Assembly (NCBI GenBank): GCA_030522415.1 | Contig: CM060108.1 | Location: 36,862,756 to 36,926,755, forward strand | Origin: Channallabes apus | Taxonomy: Eukaryota > Chordata > Actinopteri > Siluriformes > Clariidae | Reading direction: 5' to 3' | DNA length: 64,000 nucleotides | Shown: positions 60,570-64,000 of the stretch, in pieces | How positions within the stretch are numbered: position 1 is the first letter of the stretch | Layout: each line of letters starts with the position of its first letter | Translations under genes and position numbers: made by a program | Notes under the pieces: generated by a model | What the model saw: only the letters and a program-made list of their open reading frames with translations | The model's database searches: none | Told to the model about the DNA's origin: nothing

Positions 60570-60573
60570 GTAG

Positions 60574-60732
60574 CATGCCCACCAGGGACATACAAGCCTG
60601 AGGCAGTACCAGGGGGTGTGGGCACATGCGTGTCATGTCCAGATCCTCAGCACACCTCCAGGCCTGGCAGTACTTCTGTGTCTGACTGTGTGTGTAATGA
60701 AGGCTACACACTGCACAATGACACTTGCCAAG
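60574..60732 (+). CDS. svep1 coding exon 4: ephrin-receptor-like cysteine module
   Basis: 159 nt between CTGTAG| and CAAG|GTACAC, phase 1 to phase 1. With the split Ala codon it encodes [20 protein letters not shown] and then [33 protein letters not shown]. The CPPGTYKP opening, the C-x-x-C pair and the S-x-x-D-C-x-C end are the signature of the ephrin-receptor-like/GCC2-GCC3 module that follows the EGF-like segment in SVEP1. Extracellular, disulphide-rich. The borders give an in-frame join with exons 3 and 5. Confidence 0.95.
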
Positions 60733-60976
60733 GTACACGGCCTATTATTAATGACAGTAAATGGTGATACTTTATTAAAAAAAATATATATATATTTTAA
60801 ATGTTGTACTTCCTGTACCCACCCACTTCCGATACAAGCATCAGGCTATTATGAATCCTGAATCCAATGCAACTGCACTTAGTTATGACGCTCACGTCAG
60901 CAATATTTTCACAAGATTAATGATTGTATGTGTTTAATGACTATTCATGTCTTGATTTGTCTTTTTCTCACTCTAG
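60733..60976. other. svep1 intron 4
   Basis: A 244-nt intron, GTACAC to TTTCTCACTCTAG. It contains an AT dinucleotide patch. The only short intron in this part of the gene. Confidence 0.9.
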
Positions 60977-61156
60977 CGGTCATGTGCGCGGTTCTTCCTC
61001 CTCCAGAGAATGGCTTTTTCATCCAGAACATGTGTAATAACCAGTATAATTCAGCATGTGGTGTGCGTTGTCTACCAGGCTTTGAGCTGCAAGGGAGCAG
61101 CATCAGATTGTGTCAAGCAGATGGCACCTGGTCTGGAGATCCACCAATCTGTGCAG
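60977..61156 (+). CDS. svep1 coding exon 5: first sushi (CCP) domain
   Basis: 180 nt between CTCTAG| and GCAG|GTGAGG, phase 1 to phase 1, the usual single-exon form of a sushi domain. Encodes [20 protein letters not shown], then [20 protein letters not shown] and [20 protein letters not shown]. The four CCP cysteines and the conserved Trp in GTWSG are present, along with the PPENG start. SVEP1 has more than thirty such domains further on; none of the following ones is found in the remaining 2.8 kb. Confidence 0.96.
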
Positions 61157-61339
61157 GTGAGGCTGAAGACCCAATACACACCTCTTTGAATAGTAGATTC
61201 ACTGAATGGATAGGATCCAAGTATAATCAGAAATATTTTCAAGCTACAAAAATCAATCATAAAATTTGAATCTCTCACAAGTGATGTAAATAGCATTGAT
61301 TATCTCATTAAAATAGCACCTGTCAAGGTGTGAGATATA
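61157..61339. other. svep1 intron 5, first part
   Basis: Begins with a good donor, GTGAGG. No next sushi exon is visible up to the window end, so intron 5 is at least 2.8 kb. Confidence 0.6.
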
Positions 61340-61810
61340 TTAGGTGGCAGTTCTCAAAGTGTCAAATTATGATGGCTAGAGGACTGGGTCAGAGCATCTC
61401 CAAAAACGCAGTGGTGCCAGGAAGGACAGCAAGTGTACTAGTGACAGTCCCATCAGCGCCAAAGGCTCATTTATGTTCATAAAGTGTAAAGACTATTTTG
61501 TAGATCTTAAAAAACCTTAACTTTGGCTGTTTGAAAGGGGTCAGAACACACAGTGTATCACAGCTTGCTGCATACGCGGCTGTGTAGACACAGACTGGTC
61601 AGAGTGCCCATGCTTACCCTTATCCATTGCTGAATGCTCCTACACTGCGCACATGTGCATCAGAACCTGAGCATAGACAAACTGAAGAAAAGTGGTCTGC
61701 TCTGATGAATCATGCTTTCTTTTAACCCATGTGATTGTCTGGGTGCATCTGAGTCACATACCTGCGAAGAAGGAAAGTCAGCAAAAGCAGTGTGATGCTC
61801 TAGGCAATGT
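61340..61810 (+). mobile_element. Tcb1-like Tc1 transposase relic
   Basis: Plus-strand landmarks: GATGGCTAGAGGACTGGGTC, AGAGCATCTCCAAAAACGCA (helix-turn-helix), then ACACACAGTGTATCACAGCT, TGGTCAGAGTGCCCATGC and TGGTCTGCTCTGATGAATCA (first catalytic Asp block). Many frame changes and an internal unrelated patch near 61470-61530. No ends. Confidence 0.7.
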
Positions 61811-62573
61811 TTTTACTTTTACAATTTGCATCTTGACTTGACTTGATCTTGACCGCTCACTTACCAGCACCACCATGTCATGTCAAGTCAAGAGGTGCAA
61901 GAGAAAAGCATTCAACCTATCCTCAGCAAATGTTTAAATAGTCACAATGTCAGAGTCAATGGAACAAAACTAGCCATGGTCTCTGGGTAGGAATGAAGAT
62001 CTTCCATCTCCTTCTCTAACATACAGTAAGACTAGCTATTCATGAGCATATGTGAGCTCATGTATGTGGAACGGAGGCCAAATGACTTTTCATGGGTGTG
62101 TTATTACACTGCCTCGTAATCCAGGTTAACTTGATGGAATAAAGGCTAAACTTTCCCTTCCCGAGTTGGTAACTGTTGTATGATAGGCAAGAGCTTGCAG
62201 ATGATGCAAAAGTAAACTGCAAACTAGTAATGTCCTGAGAGCAAAGTACAGGCTGAAGCTCTGCCCAGCTCCTGGATTATACAGACTACAGTATGTCTGT
62301 CTTTGGATATGCACATGGACATGAACAAAATAGCAAAATACTAGGACAAAATTTAAAATGTATTATTATGGTTTACAAATAATGATTTTATTGTACATTT
62401 TGACCTGCTTGTTAAACAGTGAGATGCAATTTTGCATATATTTCTAATTGTTACTCTTTTGTTATTTAACAACATATTGCTTTAATGTTTTATTCTTGTA
62501 CAACTAGAAGCTGTAAGGCCGTGTAGCTCCCATACTGTACAGTATGTCTTATTAAATAAAGGAAGTCCATGAC

Positions 62574-62577
<4 letters not shown>
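61811..62577. other. Intron 5, nothing recognised
   Basis: AT-rich, no exon or family-specific repeat recognised. A CTTGACTTGACTTGATCTTGACC phrase is near 61832-61855. Confidence 0.5.

Positions 62578-62621
<44 letters not shown>
62578..62621. repeat. (TG)n microsatellite
   Basis: About 21 uninterrupted TG units. Confidence 0.96.
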
Positions 62622-62623
<2 letters not shown>

Positions 62624-62779
62624 GTCCATTGTCTCCATAGTCTGCTTTTTACGCACACACATACACACAACACAGCACTAAAATGCACTGCTTTTAATTA
62701 ACATCTCAGTGCCATAAAGTCCTTGTGAGTAATAGATAGAGTAATTTTTTTAGGAAGGAAACAAAATAGAAATGAAAGC

Positions 62780-63105
62780 GGACTATTGATTCATTCATTA
62801 ATGTTCAGTAACCACTTTTTTCTGGTCAGGGTAGTGGAAGATCTGGAGACTATCCTGGGAACACTAAGCTTAAGGGCAGGAATACATGCTGGATGAGATG
62901 CCAGTTCTTCAAAGTTCACCATAAAAACATTCATACAGTCAAAAGTACACCAAAGAGGCAGTACAGACACAGCCACATGGTTTTAAGTAGTTCGAGTGAA
63001 CCAGAGAACTGGGAGGGAACCTATACAGAAGCAGAAATAACATGTAAAAACTCCACACACACAGTCAGCTTAGGTTTGAATGCTGAAGCTGTGAGGTGGT
63101 AAATA
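62780..63105 (-). repeat. Old SINE family A copy, minus strand
   Basis: Minus-strand reading gives a diverged series of the family A blocks in order: head with GAGGTGG (reverse at the right end), GGAGTTTTTACATGTTATTT, TTCCCTCCCAGTTCTCTGG, and a tail with ATAGTCTCCAGATC and CAGAAAAAAGTGGTTACTGA. Strongly decayed. Confidence 0.55.
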
Positions 63106-63289
63106 CTAAAGCAGAGAACAGGCCAGCACATCCATAATAAATAATCTAATATTTGACCAGTTTGACTGCCTTTTGTGATAAACAACATTTTGGACTTTTT
63201 CACACTTTGGGTAAATTATTTACATCAGGCACAAAAAGCTGTCTATAAAAACGCTTTTGTGTTTGCCGTGTCTCTTTCCATCCACTATG
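63106..63289. other. Intron 5, nothing recognised
   Basis: No feature recognised. Confidence 0.5.
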
Positions 63290-63425
63290 TCTCACTGTTC
63301 AGGAAGACAATGCTCCTGTGCCAGAACCATGAAGACATGATTTGCCAAGGTTGACATGGACAAACTCAAGTAAAACTGCACAGAGCCTGGACCTCAACAT
63401 GACCTCAATCAAACTGAGCCTTTTG
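63290..63425 (+). mobile_element. Possible transposase relic
   Basis: Contains AGGAAGACAATGCTCCTGTG (like Q-E-D-N-A-P-V around the second catalytic Asp of Tc1-like transposases) and, further on, AGCCTGGACCTCAACATGAC (like S-L-D-L-N), in the right order and spacing for a shortened Tc1-type relic. Very diverged. Confidence 0.4.
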
Positions 63426-64000
63426 CCCACTATGTCATGTTGAAATTTGGTGACTGCAGTAAGAACTTGTCAGGAATGCAGTAGAAACTACAGTAGTAAT
63501 AATATAGTATTCTTTTCCTTGACATGGATCTGCCATGTCTGTTCAAATACGCATATGCAATCTCAGACAACAAAGCATGTCGCAGACAAGAAAGATTGTA
63601 TGGTGTTGTAAAGTAGTTGACATTGGGATGTCTTTGTGCTATAACCATGGTAGGTCCATGCCACATTGTAGGAAACCACATTAAGTTTTTATGAGCTTAA
63701 CATACTTCATTGCATGAAGCAGGTTATTAGTGCATTTATGTCAATTTCTGAGAATACTGGATCCAATTTCTCATACTATTGGTTTGTGATGTACCACATG
63801 TGGTGCTGTATTTATACCAACCTGCCAGATGCAATGACAATGTAGTAAGTGCATGATAAGCACATGTTCAGATCATGGCACGATCTGATCAAACATAGTA
63901 ATAAAGTGGTTCGGTCTCACTGAACCTGGTGAGCATGTGATCATGCGCGTGTTTAGAAAATTAGTGACAACATGGTAGAAGCATTGAAAACCTGGGATGT
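63426..64000. other. Intron 5, end of window
   Basis: No exon, RNA gene or repeat family recognised. The minus-strand frame 63430-63681 has no domain signature. Confidence 0.5.

Noticed and set aside
61157..64000. Next svep1 sushi exon
   Set aside because: Looked for a four-cysteine sushi pattern with AG/GT borders on the + strand and found none; the next exon is probably outside the window.

Overview
The window is vertebrate nuclear DNA, most likely from a teleost fish. It is AT-rich and intron-dominated, carries many long CA/TG microsatellites, and is littered with fish-type repeats: several Tc1/mariner lineages, tRNA-headed SINEs, a hAT relic, fold-back MITEs and a Tf1/sushi-type Ty3/gypsy element. 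The repeat mix resembles ostariophysan (catfish or carp-like) genomes, but that is an impression and not a measured result.

The only host gene I can support is the 5' part of svep1 (sushi, von Willebrand factor type A, EGF and pentraxin domain-containing 1), on the + strand. Five coding exons join in frame with GT-AG borders: 9978-10454 (start codon, signal peptide, first half of the vWA domain), 37734-37989 (second half of vWA), 39741-39917 (cysteine-rich EGF-like segment), 60574-60732 (ephrin-receptor-like/TNFR-like cysteine module) and 60977-61156 (first sushi/CCP domain). Introns are about 27.3, 1.75, 20.7 and 0.24 kb. The gene leaves the window at the right, so most of the protein is not here.

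Layout: 1-9.2 kb, intergenic DNA with a rearranged Tc1 relic and small repeats. 9.2-10.45 kb, probable promoter/5'UTR and exon 1. 10.45-37.7 kb, intron 1, holding a MITE, a LINE reverse-transcriptase relic, a 5.16 kb gypsy element (16609-21764), a hAT relic, two Tc1 copies, SINEs and a long TG array. 37.7-39.9 kb, exons 2 and 3. 39.9-60.6 kb, intron 3 with another Tc1 copy, Tcb1-like relics, SINEs and two LTR-like segments. 60.6-61.2 kb, exons 4 and 5. The rest is intronic or unassigned, with repeat relics.

The most interesting object is the gypsy element. Its 383-bp LTRs appear identical and are flanked by a 5-bp duplication (CCTTT). It encodes gag with a zinc knuckle and a complete pol (protease, RT, RNase H, integrase, chromodomain). 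The sequence shows two mechanistic signatures: an 11-nt stretch at the predicted RNA 5' end that is exactly complementary to the site just after the 5' LTR (self-priming as in Tf1), and an in-register GGGAAAC slip site with a possible pseudoknot at the gag/pol junction (as in sushi-ichi and PEG10). Its only visible defect is a frame break at a 12-C run in gag. In the host gene, the notable oddity is that the 3' splice site of exon 3 is made by a CA microsatellite and that of exon 4 by a TC microsatellite.
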